Origin: Streptomyces venezuelae
GTDB taxonomy: Bacteria; Actinomycetota; Actinomycetes; Streptomycetales; Streptomycetaceae
Direction: 5' to 3'
DNA: 64,000 bases
Assembly: GCF_008642355.1 (NCBI RefSeq)
Contig: NZ_CP029193.1
Span: 1,073,501 to 1,137,500 of the forward strand
A program made the position numbers and the translations under genes. Shown in pieces: positions 51,026 through 58,234 of the stretch. The notes under the pieces are model-generated. The model was not told the origin of the DNA. It saw only the letters and a list, made by a program, of their open reading frames with translations, and made no database searches. Each line of letters opens with the position of its first letter. Position 1 is the stretch's first letter.

Positions 51026-51418
51026 GTGCAGACCGATATCGATCCGCGCAACCTGATCGGCCGCAAGGCGTTCGACCGGAACGGGGCGAAGATCGGCACG
51101 GTCGACGAGGTCTACCTCGACGACGCCACCGGCACCCCGGAGTGGGCGGCCATACGCACCGGTCTCTTCAGCCGGGACGCCTTCGTCCCGCTGGAACCCA
51201 GCGAACTCGTCGAGGACGGCACTCTGCGCATCCCCTTCGACCGGGACCTGATCAAGGACGCCCCGGACTTCGGAGTGGGGCGCCACCTCTCCCCCGAGCA
51301 GGAACTCCAGCTCTACCACCACTACGGCCTGGACACGACTCCCCCGCAGCCACCCCCCTCCTCCATGCCACCGCCCGACCAGAACTTCGGCCACGTCGCG
51401 GGCACGGAGAGCCCCTGA
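51026..51418 (+). CDS. PRC-barrel domain protein, 130 aa
   Basis: From GTG 51026 behind ggaggg. Residues 5-85 (NLIGRKAFDRNGAKIGTVDE then VYLDDATGTPEWAAIRTGLF and FVPLEPSELVEDGTLRIPFD) are the PRC beta-barrel, found in RNA-processing and photosynthetic proteins and in many Streptomyces stress-linked genes. A proline-rich tail follows. It is convergent with dinB. Confidence 0.88.
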   Translation: MQTDIDPRNLIGRKAFDRNGAKIGTVDEVYLDDATGTPEWAAIRTGLFSRDAFVPLEPSELVEDGTLRIPFDRDLIKDAPDFGVGRHLSPEQELQLYHHYGLDTTPPQPPPSSMPPPDQNFGHVAGTESP

Positions 51419-51429
51419 CCCGGCCCAGC

Positions 51430-52845
51430 TCAGCCGGAAGCCCGCGGCGCGGGCCCGTCCTTCGCCGGTGCGGCAACCAGCGGCAACGGCTCCGCGGGCT
51501 CGAGCCGCGGATCGTCCGTACGGAACGTCTTCACCCGCCCCGGCTCCGACAACGGCGTCTCGAAGCGCACCGTCACCCGCCCCAGACCGCTCCCCTGCAC
51601 CCATCCGTGCCCGTACTCGGCATGCCGCACGTCGTGCCCGGCGGTCCACCGTCTCTGCGCCGGCGCCACCGGCTCCTCGACACGCTCCGGCTCCGGTCCC
51701 ACCGCCTGCGCCGACCCGTCGTCCTCCCCCTTGACCAGGGACACCACCGCAGCGCTCGCTGTCTGCGCCTCCGCCTGGGCCTGCGCGAAGAGGTCTTCCT
51801 GCGTGTAGTCCGTGAGGCCCGTGACACCCACTCCCAGGAGCCTGACGCCCCCCGTGGTGTCCACGGCCTCCAGGAGCCGCGCGGCGGCCTCCTGGACCAC
51901 CCCGGGGTCGTCGGTGGGCCCGCGCAGCGTCTCGGAGCGCGTCAGCGTGGAGAAGTCGAACCGCCGCACCTTGAGCACGATGGTCCGCCCCGAGTGCCCC
52001 GACGCCCGCAGCCGCTGCACACACCGCTCGGCGAGCCGCGCGACCTCCGCCCTGACCCGCACCCGGTCATGGATGTCCACGTCGTACGTGTCCTCGACAC
52101 TGACCGACTTCGACTCCCGCTCCGCCACCACCGGCCGCTCGTCCCGCGCGAGCGCCATCGCGTACAGAGAGCCCCCGTGGGCCTTCCCCAGCAGCCGTAC
52201 GAGCTCGTCCTCACCGGCCTCCGCGATCTCGGCGACCGTCAGGATCCCGGCCCGCCGCAGATGGTCCCCCGTGGCGGGCCCCACCCCGGGCAGCGTCCGC
52301 ACCGACATCGGCCCCAGGAGCGCCCGCTCCGTCCCCGGCGCTATGAGTCTGAGCCCGTCCGGCTTGGCCTCCTCGGAGGCGATCTTCGCCAGCATCTTGG
52401 ACGCGGCGAGCCCCACCGACCCGGAGAGCCCCGTCACCGCCCTGATGTCCGCCCGCAACCGCTCCCCCACGGCCCTGGCCGACTCCGCCGAGTCGGCGAC
52501 GCCGCCCGCCTCCAGGTCCACGAAGGCCTCGTCCAGGCTGAGCGGCTCCACCAGGGGCGACAGCTCCCGCAGCAGCCCCATGACCTGCTCGCTGATCTCG
52601 CGGTACAACCCGAAGCGCGGCACCAGATAGGCGGCGTTGGGCGCCAGCCTGCGCGCCTGCCCCATGGGCATCGCCGAGTGCACCCCGAACTTTCGCGCCT
52701 CGTAGGAAGCCGTGGCCACCACGCCCCTCGGCCCGAGACCGCCCACGACCACGGCTTTTCCGCGCAGACTGGGCTTCGCGGCCTGCTCTGCGGACGCGTA
52801 GAAGGCATCCATGTCCAGATGCAGGATCGTCGGCGCGCTTCTCAC
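51430..52845 (-). CDS. dinB: DNA polymerase IV (Y family)
   Basis: Protein of 471 aa from GTG 52845. Palm motifs ILHLDMDAFYASAEQ (metal Asp 11 and the FY steric gate region) and EPLSLDEAFVDL (Asp-Glu) are intact. SASKMLAKIAS-type and TLPGVGPATGDHLRRAGI helix-hairpin-helix motifs and the little-finger domain follow. A C-terminal extension (about residues 350-471) includes EYGHGWVQGSGLGRVTVRFE. It carries out error-prone translesion synthesis. Confidence 0.92.
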   Translation of the reverse strand: MRSAPTILHLDMDAFYASAEQAAKPSLRGKAVVVGGLGPRGVVATASYEARKFGVHSAMPMGQARRLAPNAAYLVPRFGLYREISEQVMGLLRELSPLVEPLSLDEAFVDLEAGGVADSAESARAVGERLRADIRAVTGLSGSVGLAASKMLAKIASEEAKPDGLRLIAPGTERALLGPMSVRTLPGVGPATGDHLRRAGILTVAEIAEAGEDELVRLLGKAHGGSLYAMALARDERPVVAERESKSVSVEDTYDVDIHDRVRVRAEVARLAERCVQRLRASGHSGRTIVLKVRRFDFSTLTRSETLRGPTDDPGVVQEAAARLLEAVDTTGGVRLLGVGVTGLTDYTQEDLFAQAQAEAQTASAAVVSLVKGEDDGSAQAVGPEPERVEEPVAPAQRRWTAGHDVRHAEYGHGWVQGSGLGRVTVRFETPLSEPGRVKTFRTDDPRLEPAEPLPLVAAPAKDGPAPRASG

Positions 52846-52882
52846 ATCTCTGATGCTGCCCTACGCCACTGACAACGCGGCC

Positions 52883-53509
52883 TCAGACGGCCCTGTTGCG
52901 CCTTCTGGCCAGCTCATCGGCGGGGTTGTGCCCGATCAGCGTCTCCCCGGTGTCGATGCGCTCGCCGTGCAGCTGGGACAGGGCGGCCTCGACGTCGCGC
53001 CAGACGACGCCCACGGCGATCCCGAAGACCCCCTGCCCGCCCTGGAGCAGCTCGTGGACCTCACTGGACGTCGTGCACTCGTACACGGTCGCGCCGTCGC
53101 TCATCAGGGTCATTCGCTCGAGGTCGCGGAACCCGCGCTCCCGCAGGTGCTGGACGGTGGTGCGGATGTTCTGCAGCGACACACCCGTGTCGAGGAACCG
53201 TTTCACGATCTTGAGGACGACGACGTCGCGGAAGCTGTAGAGCCGCTGCGTCCCGGAGCCGCCGGCCGCCCGCACACTGGGCTCGACCAGGCCCGTACGG
53301 GCCCAGTAGTCGAGCTGCCGGTAGGTGATGCCCGCAGCCGCGCACGCGGTGGGGCCGCGATAGCCGACGTGCCCGGATTGTTCCGCTTCCTCGGACGTGG
53401 CGTCCCCGCTTCCCTGGACCGCCATCGGTCGGTTCGGGGAGTGATCGACCGCACCGCCGTGGAACGGGTACGGACCGCCCATCGCCGTACCGTCGCCGCT
53501 GCTTCTCAC
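52883..53509 (-). CDS. MerR-family transcriptional regulator
   Basis: Protein of 208 aa; GTG 53509 has GGGAGG five bases upstream. The MerR wHTH is YRGPTACAAAGITYRQLDYW then ARTGLVEPSVR and SGTQRLYSFRDVVVLKIVKR. A long helix follows. The order DUF151, MerR is that of the mycobacterial Rv1829-Rv1830 pair. Rv1830-type proteins are linked to cell-division timing; that role here is inferred only from synteny. Confidence 0.88.
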   Translation of the reverse strand: MRSSGDGTAMGGPYPFHGGAVDHSPNRPMAVQGSGDATSEEAEQSGHVGYRGPTACAAAGITYRQLDYWARTGLVEPSVRAAGGSGTQRLYSFRDVVVLKIVKRFLDTGVSLQNIRTTVQHLRERGFRDLERMTLMSDGATVYECTTSSEVHELLQGGQGVFGIAVGVVWRDVEAALSQLHGERIDTGETLIGHNPADELARRRNRAV

Positions 53510-53680
53510 GCCGACCTCCCTCCTTGACCTGCCTTCTCGACGGTAGGCAGTCGCCAGGGGCTCGTCAACGATCGCCACACTCGGCACGCCGAGTGATAAT
53601 CACCCTGAGAGTGGTTTCTCGTACCTCGTGCCGGGGAAAGGCTAGCCGAATGGTCCGAAACCGGACCGTCGGAATGCGGC

Positions 53681-54154
53681 TCACTGGCTGTTGGTGCCGA
53701 AGTCCTCGGGCGAGATCTGGTCGAGGAACTCGCGGAACTTCTCCACCTCGTCCTCCTGCTCGTCGGGGATGGCGATACCGGCGTCGTCCAGCACGCCGTC
53801 GCTCCCGAAGATCGGCGTCCCGGTCCGCAGCGCCAGCGCTATGGCGTCGGAAGGACGCGCGCTCACCTCGACACCGCTGGCGAAGACCAGCTCCGCGTAG
53901 AAGACACCTTCCCGCAGGTCGGTGATGCGCACTTCGGAGAGCTCTTGGCCGACCGCCTCCAGCACGTCCTTGAAAAGGTCGTGGGTCAGCGGCCGTGCGG
54001 GTGCCATGCCCTGCTGCGCGAAGGCAATGGCGGTGGCCTCACCTGGTCCGATCCAGATGGGGAGGTACCGGTCGCCTCCCACTTCACGCAGGAGCACGAT
54101 CGGCTGGTTGGAGGGCATTTCGACCCGGACACCTACGACGTCGAGCTCGTTCAC
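53681..54154 (-). CDS. DUF151 bifunctional-nuclease family protein
   Basis: Protein of 157 aa starting MNELDVVGVRVEMPSNQPIV. Family blocks are LLREVGGDRYLPIWIGPGEA, TAIAFAQQGMAPARPLTHDL and VEVSARPSDAIALALRTGTP. Plant and bacterial members cleave DNA or RNA, but the actinobacterial gene's role is undefined. It is part of the garA-ftsR-DUF151-merR block. Confidence 0.9.
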   Translation of the reverse strand: MNELDVVGVRVEMPSNQPIVLLREVGGDRYLPIWIGPGEATAIAFAQQGMAPARPLTHDLFKDVLEAVGQELSEVRITDLREGVFYAELVFASGVEVSARPSDAIALALRTGTPIFGSDGVLDDAGIAIPDEQEDEVEKFREFLDQISPEDFGTNSQ

Positions 54155-54228
54155 ACAGCAACCCTAGGACGTGGCTGGCAGGTTTGGGTAGTCGGGCACC
54201 CGTCGAGTACCGGACGGGTGCGGCCGAG

Positions 54229-54972
54229 TCAGGGCAATCTGACGCCGAGCGCGGTCTGCACGAGCGCCGAGTGCAGCCTTCCCGTGAGGCCCGCCAGCTC
54301 TCTGGTACGGGCCTCGGCATGGGCCCTGGTCTGCGGATTGCGGTGCCTGCGCAGCGGCGCGACCACCGCGTCCACCAGCGCGGCCTCCCGCTCGGCGGCG
54401 GCTTTCATGGCCCGCAGGTGGCGTGGCTCGATGCCGAACCGGCCGAGCTCGACCACGAGCGAGGCGACGGTGACGGCCTCCGCGTCGTACCCGCCGTCCG
54501 GCAAAGGCGCGACCAGGCCGTACGCCTCCCACTCGTGGAGTTGTCCCTCGTCGATCTCGGCGGCGGCCAGCAGCTCGTCACGGCCCACACGGGCCGCCGT
54601 CGGCCCCTCGGCCTCGTCCCGGCCGTGCCCGTCGCCTTCCTCCCGCTGACGCCCCAGGGGCGGCAGCGGAGGCCTCTCACCGCGTTCCAGCGCCTCGAGG
54701 TGCTCACGGATGACCTTGAGCGGCAGATAGTGGTCCCGCTGCATCCGCAGGACGTGGCCGAGCCGCTCGACGTCCTCCGGGCTGAACTTCCGGTAACCGG
54801 ACGGTGTGCGCTGCGGCTCGATGAGCCCCTCGGCCTCGAGGAACCGAATCTTCGAGATCGTGACCTCGGGGAATTCGTCACGCAGTTGGTTCAGCACGGT
54901 ACCGATGCTCATCAGCCGACGGTCCGCGGCGGCGGTGCCGTTCCCGGCACCGCCCCTCGGTGTTTGAAGCAT
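54229..54972 (-). CDS. ftsR: MerR-like regulator FtsR
   Basis: Protein of 247 aa. The MerR wHTH (MSIGTVLNQLRDEFPEVTIS, KIRFLEAEGLIEPQRTPSGY then RKFSPEDVERLGHVLRMQRD) is followed by a helical linker and a second HTH-like part (LHEWEAYGLVAPLPDGGYDA). It is the orthologue by position and sequence of Corynebacterium FtsR, an activator of ftsZ next to odhI/garA. It begins after garA behind alternative hairpins (54981-55015). The start is ATG 54972 with gaagg; MSIG at 54912 is an alternative. Confidence 0.85.
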   Translation of the reverse strand: MLQTPRGGAGNGTAAADRRLMSIGTVLNQLRDEFPEVTISKIRFLEAEGLIEPQRTPSGYRKFSPEDVERLGHVLRMQRDHYLPLKVIREHLEALERGERPPLPPLGRQREEGDGHGRDEAEGPTAARVGRDELLAAAEIDEGQLHEWEAYGLVAPLPDGGYDAEAVTVASLVVELGRFGIEPRHLRAMKAAAEREAALVDAVVAPLRRHRNPQTRAHAEARTRELAGLTGRLHSALVQTALGVRLP

Positions 54973-54980
54973 GAGCCTTC

Positions 54981-55015
54981 CCTGGGGGTCGTACCCCCAG
55001 GCGGCGCCTGGGGGT
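54981..55015 (-). promoter_or_regulatory. Mutually exclusive hairpins between garA and ftsR
   Basis: In the leftward RNA three arms follow the garA stop: acccccaggc (55015-55006), gcctgggggt (55002-54993) and acccccagg (54989-54981). Arm 2 can pair with arm 1 (10 bp, 3-nt loop) or with arm 3 (9 bp, 3-nt loop). Arm 3 ends where the ftsR ribosome site (aggGAAGG) begins, so the second fold would partly hide it. Confidence 0.6.
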
Positions 55016-55018
55016 GGG

Positions 55019-55870
55019 TCAGAGGCCGACGGCCCGCTGGCTCGCGTAGAAGACCAGTCGGTACTTGCCGATCTGCACCTCGTCGCCGTTCGAGAGCGAG
55101 ACCGAGTCGATCCGCTCCCGGTTGACGTACGTGCCGTTGAGGCTGCCCACGTCCGCGACGGTGAAGGAACCGTCCTGGACCCGACGGAACTCCACGTGCC
55201 GACGCGACACGGTCACGTCGTCGAGGAAGATGTCGCTCTGCGGGTGACGGCCGGCCGTGGTCAGCTCGCCGTCCAGCAGGAAGCGACTGCCCGAGTTCGG
55301 ACCGCGGCGCACCACCAGGAGCGCCGAGCCGAGCGGCAGGGCGTCGACGGCCGCCTGCGCCTCCGGGGAGAGCGCGGGAGACGGGTTCTGTCCCGTGGCC
55401 TCGGCGTCGTAGGCCTCCAGGCCCGAGATGGAGATCGTCGAGGTGGTCTCGGACGCACGCTCCGGAGTGGCTCCGGCCCGCAGCGGCGCACCGCAGTTGG
55501 AGCAGAACCGACTCGCCTCGGCGTTGCGGTTCCCGCACCTCGTACACACCAGGGCCATGGACGGGTCCTCCTGCCGTGGCTGCCCCGCGGGGGCATTCGA
55601 TCCGTACGGGCCCGGGGCGAACCCTCCACCCGTACTTGAGGTTGAAGGTTCCCCGAAACCTATGCGGCCGGGACCGGCAGGGTCAACAGACGACGCGCCC
55701 TGTCCGCCCGAATTGTCACCACCTGGACCAGCGACCTGATCGCGGAACATCGGGCGCCCTGCGCCCTGCTCCTCGGCATCTCCATGGCGCGGGGCACGGT
55801 GCCGGGCAGTGGCCGGATTGCCGCTGTCCTCACGTGCGCTCTTGCCGAACAACTTCGCAAACAACTTCAC
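55019..55870 (-). CDS. garA: FHA-domain regulator GarA/OdhI-type with N-terminal zinc ribbon
   Basis: Protein of 283 aa from GTG 55870 (aagggg upstream). A variable basic N-terminus (MKLFAKLFGK...) is followed by a zinc ribbon (MALVCTRCGNRNAEASRFCS, then NCG). The phospho-switch region ERASETTSTISI matches the conserved ETT phosphothreonine motif. The FHA domain is GSRFLLDGELTTAGRHPQSD, VTVSRRHVEFRR and VADVGSLNGTYVNRERID. Homologues bind and inhibit 2-oxoglutarate dehydrogenase unless phosphorylated. The N-terminal third is longer than in mycobacteria. Confidence 0.9.
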   Translation of the reverse strand: MKLFAKLFGKSAREDSGNPATARHRAPRHGDAEEQGAGRPMFRDQVAGPGGDNSGGQGASSVDPAGPGRIGFGEPSTSSTGGGFAPGPYGSNAPAGQPRQEDPSMALVCTRCGNRNAEASRFCSNCGAPLRAGATPERASETTSTISISGLEAYDAEATGQNPSPALSPEAQAAVDALPLGSALLVVRRGPNSGSRFLLDGELTTAGRHPQSDIFLDDVTVSRRHVEFRRVQDGSFTVADVGSLNGTYVNRERIDSVSLSNGDEVQIGKYRLVFYASQRAVGL

Positions 55871-56069
55871 GGGCGATTCCCCTTGACCGAAACAGACCCG
55901 CCCGTGGGGCAGGACGAACCCTGATTGCACACACCGGCACTCGTCGGTGAGCCAGACATTCTCACAACGTCCGTGACCACCAAACAGTTTCCACCACGCA
56001 CCGTAGTTCCGGTGCGCCGACCCCCCGCAACCTCATGCCCCCGCGCGACGACGCCCATGCGTCCGCCCG

Positions 56070-56921
56070 TCACTGGGAGGACGACCGAGCGTAGTCAGGC
56101 CGCTTCGCAGGTCGCAAGGCGTCCACGACGATCTTCTCCGAGCGTTCCACGGTGACCGTGGCCTGCTCCTTCTCCAGAGTCTGCACCACACCTCCCGGGA
56201 TGTTCAGCGCAGGTTCCAGATCCTGCGGCTTGCCGATCACCTTGAAGAGGTACGGCTCACCGACCTTGCGGCCGTCCACACGGACACCACCGCTTCCGGC
56301 GTCCGACAGATACGTGTCGGCGACGACGCGCACGTCGTTGATCTGGATGGCCTCCGCACCCGCGGCGCGCAGCTCCTGAATGGCGTCGAGCAGCATGTCC
56401 GCCTCGATCGCCCCCTTCGTGTCCTCGATGGTCAGCTGGATACCGGGGCCCTGGGCAGCCACCGTGCCTGCCAGGATGCCGAGTTGCCGTTCCCGCTCGA
56501 CCGTCTGCTTGCGGGCCTCCTCTGCTTGGTCCGAGCTGTTCTCCAGCCCGGTCCGCTGCTCTTCGAGGCGCCGCTTCTCTTCTTCCAGACGCTCAGTCCG
56601 GTCATCCAGTTCATCGAGGATGCGTACGAGATCTTCTTGCCGTGCGCCGCGCAGCGCGCTGCTGTCGTTGTTGGACCGCACCTGGATGGCCAGGCCGAGA
56701 CCGAGCACGAACAGCAGCAGGGCGACGATGAGTTGGGGGCGGGTCACACGGGGCGGCCACAGGCCCTGTACCAGCCTCTGACGGCCGGTGAGCTGCGATG
56801 TTCCCTGCGGCTCGGGCGCGGCCGTCTCGGGCGCGGGTGTGCCCGGCGCGTGGGGGATCTCCGCGGGGAGTTCCTTGCGCCTGTTGTAGTCGGGGCTCTC
56901 GTCGGCGTTCATCGGCGTCAC
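56070..56921 (-). CDS. DUF881 membrane-anchored coiled-coil protein
   Basis: Protein of 283 aa from GTG 56921, overlapping the small basic protein stop as GTGA. One transmembrane helix (PQLIVALLLFVLGLGLAIQV, about residues 63-82) is followed by a coiled coil (ILDELDDRTERLEEEKRRLE) and the DUF881 domain (GPGIQLTIEDTKG, then AIQELRAAGAEAIQINDVRV). It is the extracytoplasmic partner of the small basic protein. Its function is linked to the envelope or division only by conserved context. Confidence 0.9.
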   Translation of the reverse strand: MTPMNADESPDYNRRKELPAEIPHAPGTPAPETAAPEPQGTSQLTGRQRLVQGLWPPRVTRPQLIVALLLFVLGLGLAIQVRSNNDSSALRGARQEDLVRILDELDDRTERLEEEKRRLEEQRTGLENSSDQAEEARKQTVERERQLGILAGTVAAQGPGIQLTIEDTKGAIEADMLLDAIQELRAAGAEAIQINDVRVVADTYLSDAGSGGVRVDGRKVGEPYLFKVIGKPQDLEPALNIPGGVVQTLEKEQATVTVERSEKIVVDALRPAKRPDYARSSSQ

Positions 56922-57250
56922 GCCCTGAAGACGTGCCGACGGATCGCGGCGGCGTTGGAGAAGATCCGGATGCCGAGGACGACCACCACACCGGTGGAGA
57001 GCTGGGCGCCCACGCCCAGCTTGTCGCCCAGGAACACGATGAGCGCGGCCACCACCACGTTCGACAGGAACGACACCACGAACACCTTGTCGTCGAAGAT
57101 GCCGTCGAGCATGGCTCGCAGCCCTCCGAACACGGCGTCGAGAGCCGCGACCACGGCGATCGGCAGGTACGGCTCGACCACCGCCGGAACCTCGGGCCGA
57201 ACCAACAATCCGGCCACGACTCCCACGACGAGGCCCAGTACGGCGATCAC
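56918..57250 (-). CDS. sbp: Small basic protein (DUF1290, Sbp)
   Basis: Protein of 110 aa starting MIAVLGLVVGVVAGLLVRPE with three hydrophobic segments. Family signatures: PAVVEPYLPIAVVAALDAVF then GGLRAMLDGIFDDKVFVVSF. It is overlapped at both ends by DUF881 genes, the conserved DUF881-sbp-DUF881 triad known across Actinobacteria and Firmicutes. Confidence 0.92.
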   Translation of the reverse strand: MIAVLGLVVGVVAGLLVRPEVPAVVEPYLPIAVVAALDAVFGGLRAMLDGIFDDKVFVVSFLSNVVVAALIVFLGDKLGVGAQLSTGVVVVLGIRIFSNAAAIRRHVFRA

Positions 57251-58146
57251 GATGTGCCCTTTCCTGCCTTCGGCTCTGCTGTTCGTACGGTCACGCTCGG
57301 CGCGGCCGGCAGCCGCAGCTCGTCCGACACGGAGATGCTGGTCCGGATCCCGAAGTTCTCCTGCAGAGCATGCAGGTACTGACCGTCGCGGCTGTTCTGG
57401 AACCGGGTGCTCAAGCGTTTGCCGTCGCCCACCGCGAGCACCGTATACGGCGGCACCAGCGGCCGGTTGTCGACCAGTATCGCGTCACCCGCGGCCCTGA
57501 TCGCCGACAGCGCGGTCAGACGCTGGTCGTTGATGGAAATCGCTTCGGCACCGGACTGCCACAGGCCGTTGACGACACGCTGCATGTCCCGGTCACGTAC
57601 ACGTCCCGTGTCGGAGAACCCGGTGCTCTCGCGCGGACCGCCACCGCCCTGTTCGGCTTCCTTCTTGTCGTCCACGACGAGCTTCACGCCGGGTCCATGG
57701 ACCTCCGTGGCGCCGGAGAGGAGCCCCACCAACTCGCCCTGGCTGCCGCCGTGCTCTTTCAGCGCGGCTTCCTGCCGCTCGCCGACGTCGTCGCGGAGTT
57801 CGTCCACGTCGTCCTCGAGCGCGTCGGCGCCCGCCGTCGCCTCTTCGACGCGGTCGATGAGCTCCTCGCGCTCCTTGGCCACGACAGGGGCCTCTATGCG
57901 CGCCTGCGCGGCACCCACGGTGACCACGAGCGCGGCCAGTACCAGACCGGCCGCGAGGCCGAGTTTGGCCCGCAGCGGGCGCGGAACACCACTGTCCCCT
58001 CTGGCCTTCTTGCGGGCCGCCGCCTCCGCGTACCCCTCGTCCAGACTGTGGTCCATGACGGTGGTGAGCAGCGACATGGAGGCGTCCGGGCGCCGGGGGC
58101 GCGAGGGGGTGCTCCGAACGGGGGGCTGCTGCGGCATGCCGCACAT
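57247..58146 (-). CDS. DUF881 membrane-anchored protein
   Basis: Protein of 299 aa. After a cytoplasmic N-terminus (SLLTTVMDHSLDEGYAEAAA is typical of the first DUF881 gene) come one membrane helix (LGLAAGLVLAALVVTVGAAQ, about 63-82), a coiled coil (LIDRVEEATAGADALEDDVD) and the DUF881 domain (VHGPGVKLVVDDK, RVVNGLWQSGAEAISINDQR). It is the first gene of the DUF881-sbp-DUF881 triad, coupled to sbp by ATGA. Confidence 0.9.
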   Translation of the reverse strand: MCGMPQQPPVRSTPSRPRRPDASMSLLTTVMDHSLDEGYAEAAARKKARGDSGVPRPLRAKLGLAAGLVLAALVVTVGAAQARIEAPVVAKEREELIDRVEEATAGADALEDDVDELRDDVGERQEAALKEHGGSQGELVGLLSGATEVHGPGVKLVVDDKKEAEQGGGGPRESTGFSDTGRVRDRDMQRVVNGLWQSGAEAISINDQRLTALSAIRAAGDAILVDNRPLVPPYTVLAVGDGKRLSTRFQNSRDGQYLHALQENFGIRTSISVSDELRLPAAPSVTVRTAEPKAGKGTS

Positions 58147-58188
58147 CGTCGCACGTCGCGGGCGTTACCTCCGAATGGCCCCACCGGC

Positions 58189-58225
58189 GCGCCGGGCAGC
58201 ACCTGTTGCGGCTGCTGCCCGGCGC
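58189..58225 (-). terminator. Terminator hairpin after the guanylyltransferase gene
   Basis: gcgccgggcagc at 58189-58200 is the exact complement of 58214-58225 around a 13-nt loop. It lies just downstream of the leftward guanylyltransferase gene and upstream of the first DUF881 gene, so the two are probably separate transcripts. Confidence 0.65.
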
Positions 58226-58234
58226 CCGGGAAGG

